Origin: Pseudomonas sp. LB-090624
Lineage (GTDB): Bacteria; Pseudomonadota; Gammaproteobacteria; Pseudomonadales; Pseudomonadaceae
Assembly: GCF_003205205.1 (NCBI RefSeq)
Contig: NZ_QJRL01000040.1
Location: forward strand, 1-32,780
Direction: 5' to 3'
Length of the DNA stretch: 32,780 nucleotides
Within the stretch, counting starts at the first letter, position 1, and the number at the start of each line of letters is the position of its first letter. The notes under the pieces were generated by a model that was not told the origin of the DNA, did no database searches, and was given only the letters and a program-made list of their open reading frames with translations. The translations under genes and the position numbers were made by a program. Of this stretch, positions 25,670-32,546 are shown piece after piece.

Positions 25670-26583
25670 CTGTCTCTCTTCACAATGTCGACAGTGTACT
25701 CGGCGAGCAGCAGTTTCCCTATTTCGAGGTGGAGGACTTCGAGCGCAAGCGACGCGAATATGGCCTTCCTGATGCACCGCAGCTGATGGGTTGGCACCGA
25801 CTCGGCCGGACGCAGGGTGATGCCTTCCAGCTGGCCGAGCACTTGATCAGGCGGATATTGACCAACTCGGGGTCAGCACAATGTATTGATCACCTGATGG
25901 TTTGCAGCAGTCGATTCTCCATGAGTTTCCTGCAAGGCAACGACCGCCTCGACACCCTGATGCATAACTGCGGCCTCGGGTCCGTGCCGGTCACGGGGCT
26001 GACGCTCAGTGGCTGCAACAGCCTGTTCAACGGACTGCACCTGGCCGATGCCTTGATAGGCTCAGGCAAGTGCAAAAACGTACTGCTGGTCACCGCCGAC
26101 ACGTCCGTCAGTGAGGCGCATCGTTTCGATCGCAACTGCATGTTCAGCGATGCGGCAGGCGGGATGATCCTGAGCAGCGGCGAAAGCTCATCGCTAACCC
26201 TGGTCGATACCGCCTGCAGCTTCGGCAGAGCATCCGACCCAGGCGCATTCTTCCGCGGCGATCTCGCGTCCCTGGACACTCAGGTCACGCGCTTGCTCGG
26301 CCGCTATGGGCTGCAGCGATCAGACATCGCCAAAGTCGTACTGCCCAACTTCTACCTGCCGGTTGTCAACATGCTGATGAACCGCCTCGGCCTTTCAGCC
26401 CCGCAACGGTTCGCGGGCGCTGCGACGCAAATGGCTCACTGCTTCGCCAGCGATTACCTGATGGCGCTCGCCGAGCTTTCGCAGCGGCAAATAGCGGCCG
26501 ATGAGCACTACCTTCTGATCGGCTATGCGGATCTTCATCAGGGAATCAGTCTCGTACGCCACACAGCAAGGAGCGCAGCATGA
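25666..26583 (+). CDS. KAS III-like acyltransferase with altered triad
   Basis: 305 residues with the thiolase fold of FabH-like proteins. Cys117 in Thr-Leu-Ser-Gly-Cys-Asn-Ser-Leu is the expected acyl-binding nucleophile. Where FabH has His in Pro-His-Gln-Ala-Asn, this protein has Pro-Asn228-Phe-Tyr. Where FabH has Asn in Gly-Asn-Thr-Ser, it has Ala-His258-Cys-Phe-Ala-Ser. His and Asn thus appear exchanged by hand alignment. Loss of the decarboxylation His-Asn pair argues against ordinary malonyl condensation and for acyl transfer, as in CerJ- or DpsC-like proteins. Start and stop overlap the neighbours by 4 nt each, so translation is coupled with the aminotransferase and adenylation genes. 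Confidence 0.82.
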   Translation: MTVSLHNVDSVLGEQQFPYFEVEDFERKRREYGLPDAPQLMGWHRLGRTQGDAFQLAEHLIRRILTNSGSAQCIDHLMVCSSRFSMSFLQGNDRLDTLMHNCGLGSVPVTGLTLSGCNSLFNGLHLADALIGSGKCKNVLLVTADTSVSEAHRFDRNCMFSDAAGGMILSSGESSSLTLVDTACSFGRASDPGAFFRGDLASLDTQVTRLLGRYGLQRSDIAKVVLPNFYLPVVNMLMNRLGLSAPQRFAGAATQMAHCFASDYLMALAELSQRQIAADEHYLLIGYADLHQGISLVRHTARSAA

Positions 26584-28133
26584 ACCAGGCATTACTGACG
26601 ATCACGGGAGGGCCTGCCTACCCCGTGCACTTCTCGCTGGTCGAATACATCGAGCGTATCATCCATCGCTACCCATCGAATGCAGCGGCATTCGACGAGG
26701 ACCAGCGCTTGACCTACAGCGAACTAAGGATCGAACTGCTCACACTGCACGCTCGGCTGCATGAACTCGGCGTGCGCAGCGGGGATGTGGTTGCGGTGAA
26801 TGCGACAGTGCAACTGCGCTATCCCGTCGTTGTCCTGGGGTTACTGCTCGCTGGCCTGGTCTACTTGCCAATCGCCGCAGCTCTGCCGCCTGAGCGCAAG
26901 CGGGCGATCTGCGAACAGGCCCGGCCGGCCCTCATGATCACGGACGAGCAAAAGCCTGATGACGCAATACCAACCTGTACGCTCTCGTCTCTGTTTTCGG
27001 GCAAGCCCGTCGGTGCTGCCTTCGACCTGTTCCCGGAGCCTTCACCCGAAGCGACTGCCTACCTGATCTTCACCTCAGGCTCGACCGGCGTGCCCAAGGG
27101 CGTGAGCATTACCCGCAAAGGCTTTTTCAACCGATTGCAGTGGGCGCAAGACTATTACGCGCTCGGCAGCGAAGATGTCACGGCCCTGAAAACCCAGGCC
27201 TCGTTCGACCCCTCGATCCAGGAGGCCGTGCTGCCTTTTTTTTCCGCCGGCGCCGTGTTCGTGCCTGACCACAACCGAGTCAACTTTCCCAATTACCTGT
27301 CGGCCTGCATCGCCGAGCACGGTGTCACCATGCTCATCATGGTACCCAGCCACCTGCAGCATCTTCTCGCCAGCCCGGCAATCAATGCCTGCCAGCACCT
27401 CAGGCATATCGTTTGCTGCGGAGAACCTTGGGGAGTTGAGTTGATCAGTGCGCTTCATCAGCGCTTGCCGAACTGCCGTATCTACAACGGTTATGGACCG
27501 ACCGAGGCCACCATTGGCACCTTGGTCTTCAATCCGCCACGCGGTTACGCCAGCGATGTCATCCCCATAGGCAAACCCATTGCAGGAACACATGTGTGCA
27601 TCGTCGACGAAGACCTGCAACCCGTCCCGACGGGGGAAGCAGGCGAGCTGATCATCGGCGGTATATGTGTGGGGGATGGTTATCTGAACAATGCGCCGCT
27701 GACCGAGCAGCGCTTTCGCAGGTTGCAGGTCGAGGGTGCCGGCGAGGTGAGATTCTATCTCAGCGGTGACGTGGCGCGTGCCCTGCCGACCGGCGATATC
27801 GTGTTCCTCGGACGCAGAGATAACCAGGTGAAGATCAATGGCGTTCGCATCGAGCTCGAAGAAATCGAACTCGCCTTGCGCAACTGCCCAGGGGTGCGCG
27901 ATGCCATCGTGGTCAAGCGCAAGGGTAAGGTGAGTGATGAGCTGCACGCGTTCCTGATCGCTCATATGCCCTTGGACATCCAGGCAATTACAACGTCATG
28001 TGCCAGACGGATCGGTCAGGCGACAACTCCCTCGCGTTTCTCTCAGGTCGAAGCGTTTCCGTTGAATCAGAGCGGTAAGGTTGACCGCCGGGCCTTGGTG
28101 GCAACATTGATGAATCAGAGGAGCCTGCCGTGA
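26580..28133 (+). CDS. Free-standing NRPS adenylation domain
   Basis: 517-residue amino-acid-activating enzyme that makes aminoacyl-AMP and loads a carrier thiol. Core motifs: Phe-Thr-Ser-Gly-Ser-Thr-Gly-Val-Pro-Lys-Gly (164-174), Tyr-Asn-Gly-Tyr-Gly-Pro-Thr-Glu-Ala-Thr (302-311), Leu-Ser-Gly-Asp (394-397), Gly-Arg-Arg-Asp-Asn-Gln-Val-Lys-Ile-Asn-Gly (411-421), and Lys500 in Asn-Gln-Ser-Gly-Lys-Val-Asp-Arg. Asp210 in Phe-Asp-Pro-Ser-Ile-Gln matches Asp235 of PheA, the residue that binds the alpha-amino group. Hand alignment gives the pocket code D-P-Q-I-V-C-G-I-G-K, which I do not know. No condensation or carrier domain is fused. It overlaps the KAS III-like and carrier 2 genes by 4 nt each. 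Confidence 0.93.
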   Translation: MNQALLTITGGPAYPVHFSLVEYIERIIHRYPSNAAAFDEDQRLTYSELRIELLTLHARLHELGVRSGDVVAVNATVQLRYPVVVLGLLLAGLVYLPIAAALPPERKRAICEQARPALMITDEQKPDDAIPTCTLSSLFSGKPVGAAFDLFPEPSPEATAYLIFTSGSTGVPKGVSITRKGFFNRLQWAQDYYALGSEDVTALKTQASFDPSIQEAVLPFFSAGAVFVPDHNRVNFPNYLSACIAEHGVTMLIMVPSHLQHLLASPAINACQHLRHIVCCGEPWGVELISALHQRLPNCRIYNGYGPTEATIGTLVFNPPRGYASDVIPIGKPIAGTHVCIVDEDLQPVPTGEAGELIIGGICVGDGYLNNAPLTEQRFRRLQVEGAGEVRFYLSGDVARALPTGDIVFLGRRDNQVKINGVRIELEEIELALRNCPGVRDAIVVKRKGKVSDELHAFLIAHMPLDIQAITTSCARRIGQATTPSRFSQVEAFPLNQSGKVDRRALVATLMNQRSLP

Positions 28134-28402
28134 GCACCAGCCTGATTAGCCGTGCCGAACTTACCGAGCTGTTGAGCAGGTTGTTTCCTGATCTGCCCGC
28201 CCCTTTGGACCCAGAAGCCACGCTTCACGCGCAGGGAATCAACTCGATGGGGATAATTGTATTGATTACACATCTTCAGAATGAGTTCGGCATCGTCTTC
28301 GACCCGGCCAACTTTGCCAATCTTCACGCACTCACACTGGCCTCGCTCCAGCCACTGTGCGCCGATCGCCGGCAGGCGAGGCCAACGTCCACAGGAGCTT
28401 GA
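28130..28402 (+). CDS. Acyl/peptidyl carrier protein 2
   Basis: 90-residue carrier protein starting at a GTG inside the adenylation gene's stop (GTGA). The phosphopantetheine site is His-Ala-Gln-Gly-Ile-Asn-Ser-Met-Gly, with Asn before the Ser as in carrier 1. An adenylation domain translated directly before a carrier suggests this is the carrier it loads. Its stop overlaps the exporter ATG by one base. Confidence 0.9.
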   Translation: MSTSLISRAELTELLSRLFPDLPAPLDPEATLHAQGINSMGIIVLITHLQNEFGIVFDPANFANLHALTLASLQPLCADRRQARPTSTGA

Positions 28403-29622
28403 TGCAGCCCATGTCCATTCTTTCGTGGTCACGGCCACACTCGCCCTTGCACTCGCTCCTGCTGGGTTCCCTGCTGCACGATGCAAGCAAGGGAATAGCC
28501 AGCCCGCTGATGGTTCTTCTGCTGACCACCCGCTTTGGCCTGAACAGCTGGCAGACAGGGGCGCTGCTGGGCATTTCAATGCTGCTGGCAACGCTGATGT
28601 CATTGCCGGCAGGGCTGCTATTCGACCGTTTCGCGCGATTGCACCTTGCCACTATCACATTGTTGCTCATGACGCTGGCTGTAGGCCTGCTGCCCTTTGC
28701 CCAGATCATTCTGCTCGTCAGCCTGCTACTGGTGTTCATGGAGTTCGCCGCCGCACTCTTCGGCATTGGTCTTAAAGCGCTGCTGGCCGATTTCGTGAGC
28801 GTGAAGCAACGCGTCTCGGCGTTCTCCTACCGCTACATCCTGACCAACGTGGCATTCGCGATCGGCCCTGTGCTCGGGGTCCGGTTGGCGGAAGTCTCAC
28901 TTACCCTGGCGCTTTTGGTGGCAGCGGGTGCCTGCGGGGCAGCGATGGTGGTGATGATGTGCCTGGGCGCAAGTCAGGGCCAACCTCGCACCTCGCTGAA
29001 GACAGGGGCGCCCTCATTGGCGGACGCCCTGAAAGTCTTGGGCAACGATCGAAATCTGGTTCTCTATACCTTGGGGTCATTCTTTAACACCGTCGTTCAC
29101 GGTCGCTTCACGTTCTTCCTGTCCCTGTGGTTGCTGTATCAGTACCCTGCCAACCAAGGTATGGAGATGCTGTCCTGGTTGTTGCTGACCAACGCCATCA
29201 CGGTCATTGCCTTGCAACGCCTCGTCAGCCGTTACATCACGCTCGAAACTTTGAACAGTCGGGTCATGATGGGCGCCCTGTTGTTTTCTATCGGATTGCT
29301 CGGTTTTTCGGTTTCCGAGCAACTTACTGCCTGGTGTCTGTCCATGCTAGTTTTCACCCTTGGCGAGCTGCTGATTCAGCCAGCGGAGTATCTCTACATT
29401 GACTCGATCAGCCCGCCGCCCCTCAAAGGCAGTTATTTCGCCGCACACAATCTGGCGAGCTTGGGGGCGGCAGTCAGCCCGGCGTGGTGTGGATTCATAC
29501 TATCGCTCGCGGGCCCCCAGGGTTTGTGCTTCTCACTGATCGCCTGCGTGCTGGCGGGTAGCAGCCTTTGTGCCATGCGCCCTCGACTGACCCCGGGCAA
29601 CTTTGCGCGGGGAGATCTTTAA
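28402..29622 (+). CDS. MFS exporter
   Basis: 406-residue major facilitator with about twelve hydrophobic segments. The loop after helix 2 carries Gly-Leu-Leu-Phe-Asp-Arg-Phe-Ala-Arg, the MFS motif A. The ATG at 28402 has AGGAG 4 nt before it and overlaps the carrier 2 stop by one base; the ATG at 28411 is an alternative. As the transporter inside the plus-strand operon it is the leading candidate for product efflux and self-protection. Confidence 0.88.
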   Translation: MQPMSILSWSRPHSPLHSLLLGSLLHDASKGIASPLMVLLLTTRFGLNSWQTGALLGISMLLATLMSLPAGLLFDRFARLHLATITLLLMTLAVGLLPFAQIILLVSLLLVFMEFAAALFGIGLKALLADFVSVKQRVSAFSYRYILTNVAFAIGPVLGVRLAEVSLTLALLVAAGACGAAMVVMMCLGASQGQPRTSLKTGAPSLADALKVLGNDRNLVLYTLGSFFNTVVHGRFTFFLSLWLLYQYPANQGMEMLSWLLLTNAITVIALQRLVSRYITLETLNSRVMMGALLFSIGLLGFSVSEQLTAWCLSMLVFTLGELLIQPAEYLYIDSISPPPLKGSYFAAHNLASLGAAVSPAWCGFILSLAGPQGLCFSLIACVLAGSSLCAMRPRLTPGNFARGDL

Positions 29623-29691
29623 TGCTTCAGTACGCGCATTGGTCGTCAATGTCTCACCCTCACTTCTCTGATCATTCTGGTGCCTTAGCTA

Positions 29692-30498
29692 ATGCAGTTT
29701 TATAAATACCATGCGGCTGGAAATGACTACCTTGTATACCGGGACTGCGTACCGTTTGATTGCTCCAAACCGATGATTTCACGTATTTGCGACCGACACC
29801 GCGGGTTGGGCAGCGACGGCATACTGGTGCCGGTGATCAAAGAAGGTGAACGGTTGTCGGTACGGATCTACAACACAGACGGTTCCCAGGCAGAGAAAAG
29901 TGGTAATGGCCTGCGTATTCTCTGCCGCTACTTGTGGGATCAGAATATCGTGGCCGGTTCACCCTTTGAAATATCGACCAAAGGGGGGATCGTCACCTGC
30001 CAGGTACTCGACAACGGGCAGCGGATTTCGATCGCCATGGGCCAGGCTGCTTTTGCCAATACTGCGGCGTTCACCGTTGACGTGGACGGCACACCTTTGC
30101 AGTTGCATCCGGTTTCGATGGGCAACCCCCATTGCGTGGTGTTCGTGGATCAACCGACTGAAACGCTGGCACGACAGTTGGGACCGCTCATCGAGCGATT
30201 GTCGATCTTCCCCGACCGCACAAATGTTCAGTTCGTGCGGGTAATCGATCGTCAGACGCTCGAGGTGCAGATCTGGGAACGGGGGGTCGGCTACACCCTT
30301 TCCTCCGGCACCAGCAGTTGCGCTGCTGCGGCAGTCTCGCGTCGACTTGGACTGGTAGGTCCTCGGGTAGCGGTCAACATGGCCGGCGGCGTCATCATGA
30401 TCGAACTGGACGACGACTATCACGTGTTGATGCAAGGGCCGGTATGCAGGGTCGGCCTCTACTCGCTGGACAGTGAATGCTTGGCTCAGGCGGACTGA
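29692..30498 (+). CDS. DapF-like epimerase with Ser in place of both catalytic Cys
   Basis: 268 residues aligned along their whole length with diaminopimelate epimerase: Ala-Gly-Asn-Asp-Tyr (9-13), Arg-Gly-Leu-Gly-Ser-Asp-Gly (37-43), Gly-Asn-Pro-His-Cys (144-148), Asn-Val-Gln-Phe (178-181), and Glu-Arg-Gly-Val-Gly (196-200). DapF uses Cys in Cys-Gly-Asn-Gly and Cys-Gly-Thr-Gly. Here they are Ser70-Gly-Asn-Gly and Ser205-Gly-Thr-Ser. I recall other DapF-like proteins with this double Ser, so it is likely a real subclass, but its reaction is unknown to me. Deprotonation at an amino acid alpha carbon, or a related dehydration, would fit the fold. It starts 69 bp after the exporter with no strong ribosome site, so it may be expressed less or separately. 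Confidence 0.85.
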   Translation: MQFYKYHAAGNDYLVYRDCVPFDCSKPMISRICDRHRGLGSDGILVPVIKEGERLSVRIYNTDGSQAEKSGNGLRILCRYLWDQNIVAGSPFEISTKGGIVTCQVLDNGQRISIAMGQAAFANTAAFTVDVDGTPLQLHPVSMGNPHCVVFVDQPTETLARQLGPLIERLSIFPDRTNVQFVRVIDRQTLEVQIWERGVGYTLSSGTSSCAAAAVSRRLGLVGPRVAVNMAGGVIMIELDDDYHVLMQGPVCRVGLYSLDSECLAQAD

Positions 30499-30799
30499 GT
30501 ACCGGTCATGAAGGCGGGGAGCGAACTGTACTGAATGACGTCTGGATCTGAGGCGACATCGTAAATAGTGGCTAGCCTCATCAGAGCGTGAAGCGGACAG
30601 CTATCCGAGAAGGTGGCCGTTTCACGCCTCATGATCTGCAAGCGCAGCCCCCACCGGGTTGGCATAGTCCAGGAAGCAGGCGTAACTCTGTTCGTAGCCG
30701 GCTATCGGACGATGAGGCCGGAACAGGCTAAAGTGCCTTGATCAATGCCCGTTTTGGGTCGGTTAGCGACGGTCTGCCCTCGACCGTCGCTTTAGATGG
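30499..30799. other. Region after the cluster, with two hairpins
   Basis: Arms at 30586-30596 and 30617-30627 (GCGTGAAGCGG / CCGTTTCACGC, one G-T pair) could terminate the cluster transcript, though no T run follows. A second, perfect 9-bp stem lies at 30765-30773/30783-30791, between the cluster and the convergent recombinase gene. On the minus strand 30622-30741 reads as 39 codons with protein-like composition (Arg-Pro-His-Arg-Pro-Ile-Ala-Gly-Tyr-Glu-Gln-Ser-Tyr) ending in TGA but with no start. It may be the tail of a lost gene. Confidence 0.4.
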
Positions 30800-31420
30800 T
30801 CAGACCTCCGTCTGCTCTGCCATCTCCAAGGCATCGTCGACCTCAATCCCCAGATATCTGACGGTGCTTTCAAGCTTCGTATGGCCAAGCAAGAGTTGGA
30901 CTGCCCTCAGATTCTTGGTTCTACGATAGATCAATGAGGCCTTCGTTCGCCGCAGCGTGTGGGTGCCGTACAGCGCTGGATCAAGGCCAACGGCTGTCAC
31001 CCAGGCTTTCACTATTCGCGCGTATTGCCTGGTGGAGAGATGATCTGAACCGTGTAGCCGACTCGGAAACAGACAGTCCTCGCTACGGAGGTGAGCCTGA
31101 TGCATCCAGGCTTCCAAAGCCATACGGGTTTGCTCGGTGATCTCAAATTGCACTGGATGTTGAGTTTTCTGCTGCATCACAATCGCTCGCGATGACACGT
31201 GCTCCCCATGAGCAACGTCGCGTACGCGAAGCTTGATTAAGTCGCAGGCTCGCAGCTTGCTGTCGATTGCCAAGTTGAACAACGCCAGATCCCGAGATTT
31301 CTCCGCGATCTGGAGCCTTACCCGGATGGCCCAGATATCTCTGAGTCGGAGCGGGGCTTTCTGCCCGACTAGCTTTCCCTTGTTCCATGGGCGATGGGTG
31401 TAGATAGCACCGGTTTTCAT
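30800..31420 (-). CDS. Short tyrosine recombinase/integrase
   Basis: 206 residues with a complete catalytic set for phage-integrase-type recombinases: Arg57 in Ser-Lys-Leu-Arg-Ala-Cys-Asp, Lys85, His154-x-x-Arg157 in Thr-His-Thr-Leu-Arg-Arg-Thr-Lys, His180 in Leu-Leu-Gly-His, and Tyr189 in Val-Arg-Tyr-Leu-Gly. The usual N-terminal core-binding domain is largely absent, so it is much shorter than phage integrases (about 300-400). GGAGG is 7 nt before the ATG. It sits about 60 bp inside the right 311-bp element and points into the island. It may act on a small element or hairpin rather than an attachment site. Confidence 0.9.
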   Translation of the reverse strand: MKTGAIYTHRPWNKGKLVGQKAPLRLRDIWAIRVRLQIAEKSRDLALFNLAIDSKLRACDLIKLRVRDVAHGEHVSSRAIVMQQKTQHPVQFEITEQTRMALEAWMHQAHLRSEDCLFPSRLHGSDHLSTRQYARIVKAWVTAVGLDPALYGTHTLRRTKASLIYRRTKNLRAVQLLLGHTKLESTVRYLGIEVDDALEMAEQTEV

Positions 31421-31481
31421 GGGTTGTCCTCCGCGTTAGGGGAGAACAAGGGTGAACTCGATCCGGTGGACGGTCGCCAAC

Positions 31482-31792
31482 CGACCCATTGCGGACGTTC
31501 GCCATAAGATCGTCTGCGCCTATGAGATCGAGCGCCGCCCGCGCGGCGCATCGCGAGCTGCGCTCGCTCCTACGTCTATTTCGGGCCAATTATTCCTGTG
31601 AGGTTTGCGCGCGAAGGCTTTGGCGCATGACGCGATGTTGCGTCGCACCAACAAGACGATCGCGCGCGATTGGCACAGGTGTTACTGGCCCGAAACAAAC
31701 GTAGGAGCGAGCGCAGCTCGCGATGCGCCGCGCGGGCGGCGCTCGATCTCATAGGCGCAGACGATCTTATGGCGAACGTCCGCAATGGGTCG
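31482..31792. repeat. 311-bp palindromic element, right copy
   Basis: Reverse complement of the element at 12602-12912, same length, with the same CGACCC/GGGTCG ends and REP-like arms. Its two arms match each other better than those of the left copy, mainly because the outer left arm of the left copy has drifted. No transposase frame lies inside, so it would need an enzyme supplied elsewhere. Confidence 0.88.
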
Positions 31793-31826
31793 ATAGCAGT
31801 CAGAGGTGACTGTCTGCTCTCGACCC
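31787..31826. repeat. Hairpin repeat, GGGTCGATAGCAG / CTGCTCTCGACCC
   Basis: Inverted arms at 31787-31799 and 31814-31826 with one mismatch overlap the right 311-bp element's end, in the same way as the hairpin at 12907-12946. A further half-site, TGGGTCGATAGC, appears at about 32634. Together they indicate a dispersed intergenic family. Confidence 0.6.
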
Positions 31827-32020
31827 ATAGCGGTCAGCCAATCTGATTGCGAAAGCTGAACGGTATGTACCACGGCGCAGCGGAGTCGACTCAAAACGGC
31901 CATTGGTGTACGGCGAGGGAAATGGTCAGAGCTGGCGTTTCACGTCCCCACGTTTTAGGCTACCGCCGGGCTCGAGGGAGCCCGTAACCACGCTAAACGC
32001 AATGACCGAAGGATCAAAAT
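31827..32020. other. Leader region of the small lipoprotein gene
   Basis: No gene is seen. A perfect 7-bp hairpin, CGGGCTC-GAGG-GAGCCCG, lies at 31967-31984, 36 nt before the lipoprotein ATG. No T run follows, so it may be a leader structure or a processing site. Confidence 0.35.
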
Positions 32021-32266
32021 ATGGATATCAAATTGGCTCGACTGGCTGCAGCCATGGGATTGGCCATTATTCTGGCAGCTTGCTCGGAGGAAAAAGTGCC
32101 CGAGCCGACAGCAGGCAACTGTGCTCCGGAGATGTACGAAAAGAATCTGGCGAGCTTATCGAAAGAGTCGAACCGTAACGAGTTCATCGCAAACTGCAAG
32201 AGTTTCCTCGCCGCGAAGAAAATGACCGATTGGGAATTCAAGAAAAGCCCAGAAGACAATTTCTGA
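32021..32266 (+). CDS. Small lipoprotein
   Basis: 81 residues. The signal peptide ends in Ile-Leu-Ala-Ala-Cys, a lipobox, so a lipid-anchored envelope protein is predicted. The mature part has Asn-Cys-Ala-Pro-Glu-Met-Tyr-Glu-Lys followed about 20 residues later by Asn-Cys-Lys. GAAGGA precedes the ATG by 8 nt. The Cys-x-Pro-Glu pattern recurs in the convergent small protein at 32334-32546, so the two are probably distant paralogues. Function unknown. Confidence 0.82.
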   Translation: MDIKLARLAAAMGLAIILAACSEEKVPEPTAGNCAPEMYEKNLASLSKESNRNEFIANCKSFLAAKKMTDWEFKKSPEDNF

Positions 32267-32297
32267 GAATCTAGCCTGACAAGCCACCTCGGCAAAC

Positions 32298-32317
32298 AAG
32301 GAGCCTGCGGGCTCCTT
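32298..32317. terminator. Bidirectional terminator hairpin
   Basis: AAGGAGCC at 32298-32305 and GGCTCCTT at 32310-32317 form a perfect 8-bp stem with a TGCG loop, between two convergent small genes. The stem ends supply short A/T runs on both strands, so it can serve both. Confidence 0.75.
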
Positions 32318-32333
32318 ATCCTTCGGGTCGCGC

Positions 32334-32546
32334 TCAGCGTACCTTTTGCCCAGAACCGCCGTTCTCGGATGGCTCCAGATCATCGCACTTATCGATTAGA
32401 TCTTCCGTCTTTTTGCCATCTGGTAGCTTCTCCCAGTACTCAGGAGTGCAGTGCGTTTCTGACACTGAATAATCAGCCTCACCGACCGCCATGGCGAAAC
32501 CTGAAGCAAGCGCAGCGGTGAGAAAAATTACAGATTTGGTTGTCAT
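32334..32546 (-). CDS. Small secreted protein
   Basis: 70 residues with a signal peptide ending near Gly-Phe-Ala-Met-Ala. The mature part contains His-Cys-Thr-Pro-Glu-Tyr-Trp-Glu-Lys and, about 20 residues on, Asp-Lys-Cys-Asp, the same two-cysteine layout as the neighbouring lipoprotein. A disulfide between the two Cys in the periplasm is plausible. An AAAGGAATG purine run sits upstream of its ATG. Function unknown. Confidence 0.78.
   Translation of the reverse strand: MTTKSVIFLTAALASGFAMAVGEADYSVSETHCTPEYWEKLPDGKKTEDLIDKCDDLEPSENGGSGQKVR

Larger units (their letters stand above)
12602..31792. mobile_element. Candidate genomic island bounded by inverted 311-bp elements
   Basis: About 18.6 kb of DNA lies between two near-identical 311-bp elements in opposite orientation. 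Inside are a decayed acetyltransferase gene, a full secondary-metabolite cluster with regulator and exporters, and at the right edge a tyrosine recombinase. Outside are ordinary metabolic and small-protein genes. No target duplication or tRNA attachment site is visible, so the repeats may instead be independent insertions that happen to flank the cluster. Recombination between them would invert the cluster. Confidence 0.5.

Noticed and set aside
29692..30498. Housekeeping dapF
   Set aside because: Both catalytic Cys are Ser, and the gene lies at the end of an accessory operon inside a repeat-bounded block.
31489..31903. Matching arginine-rich open frames in the right repeat region
   Set aside because: Same reason: translated palindrome with no start sites or family pattern.
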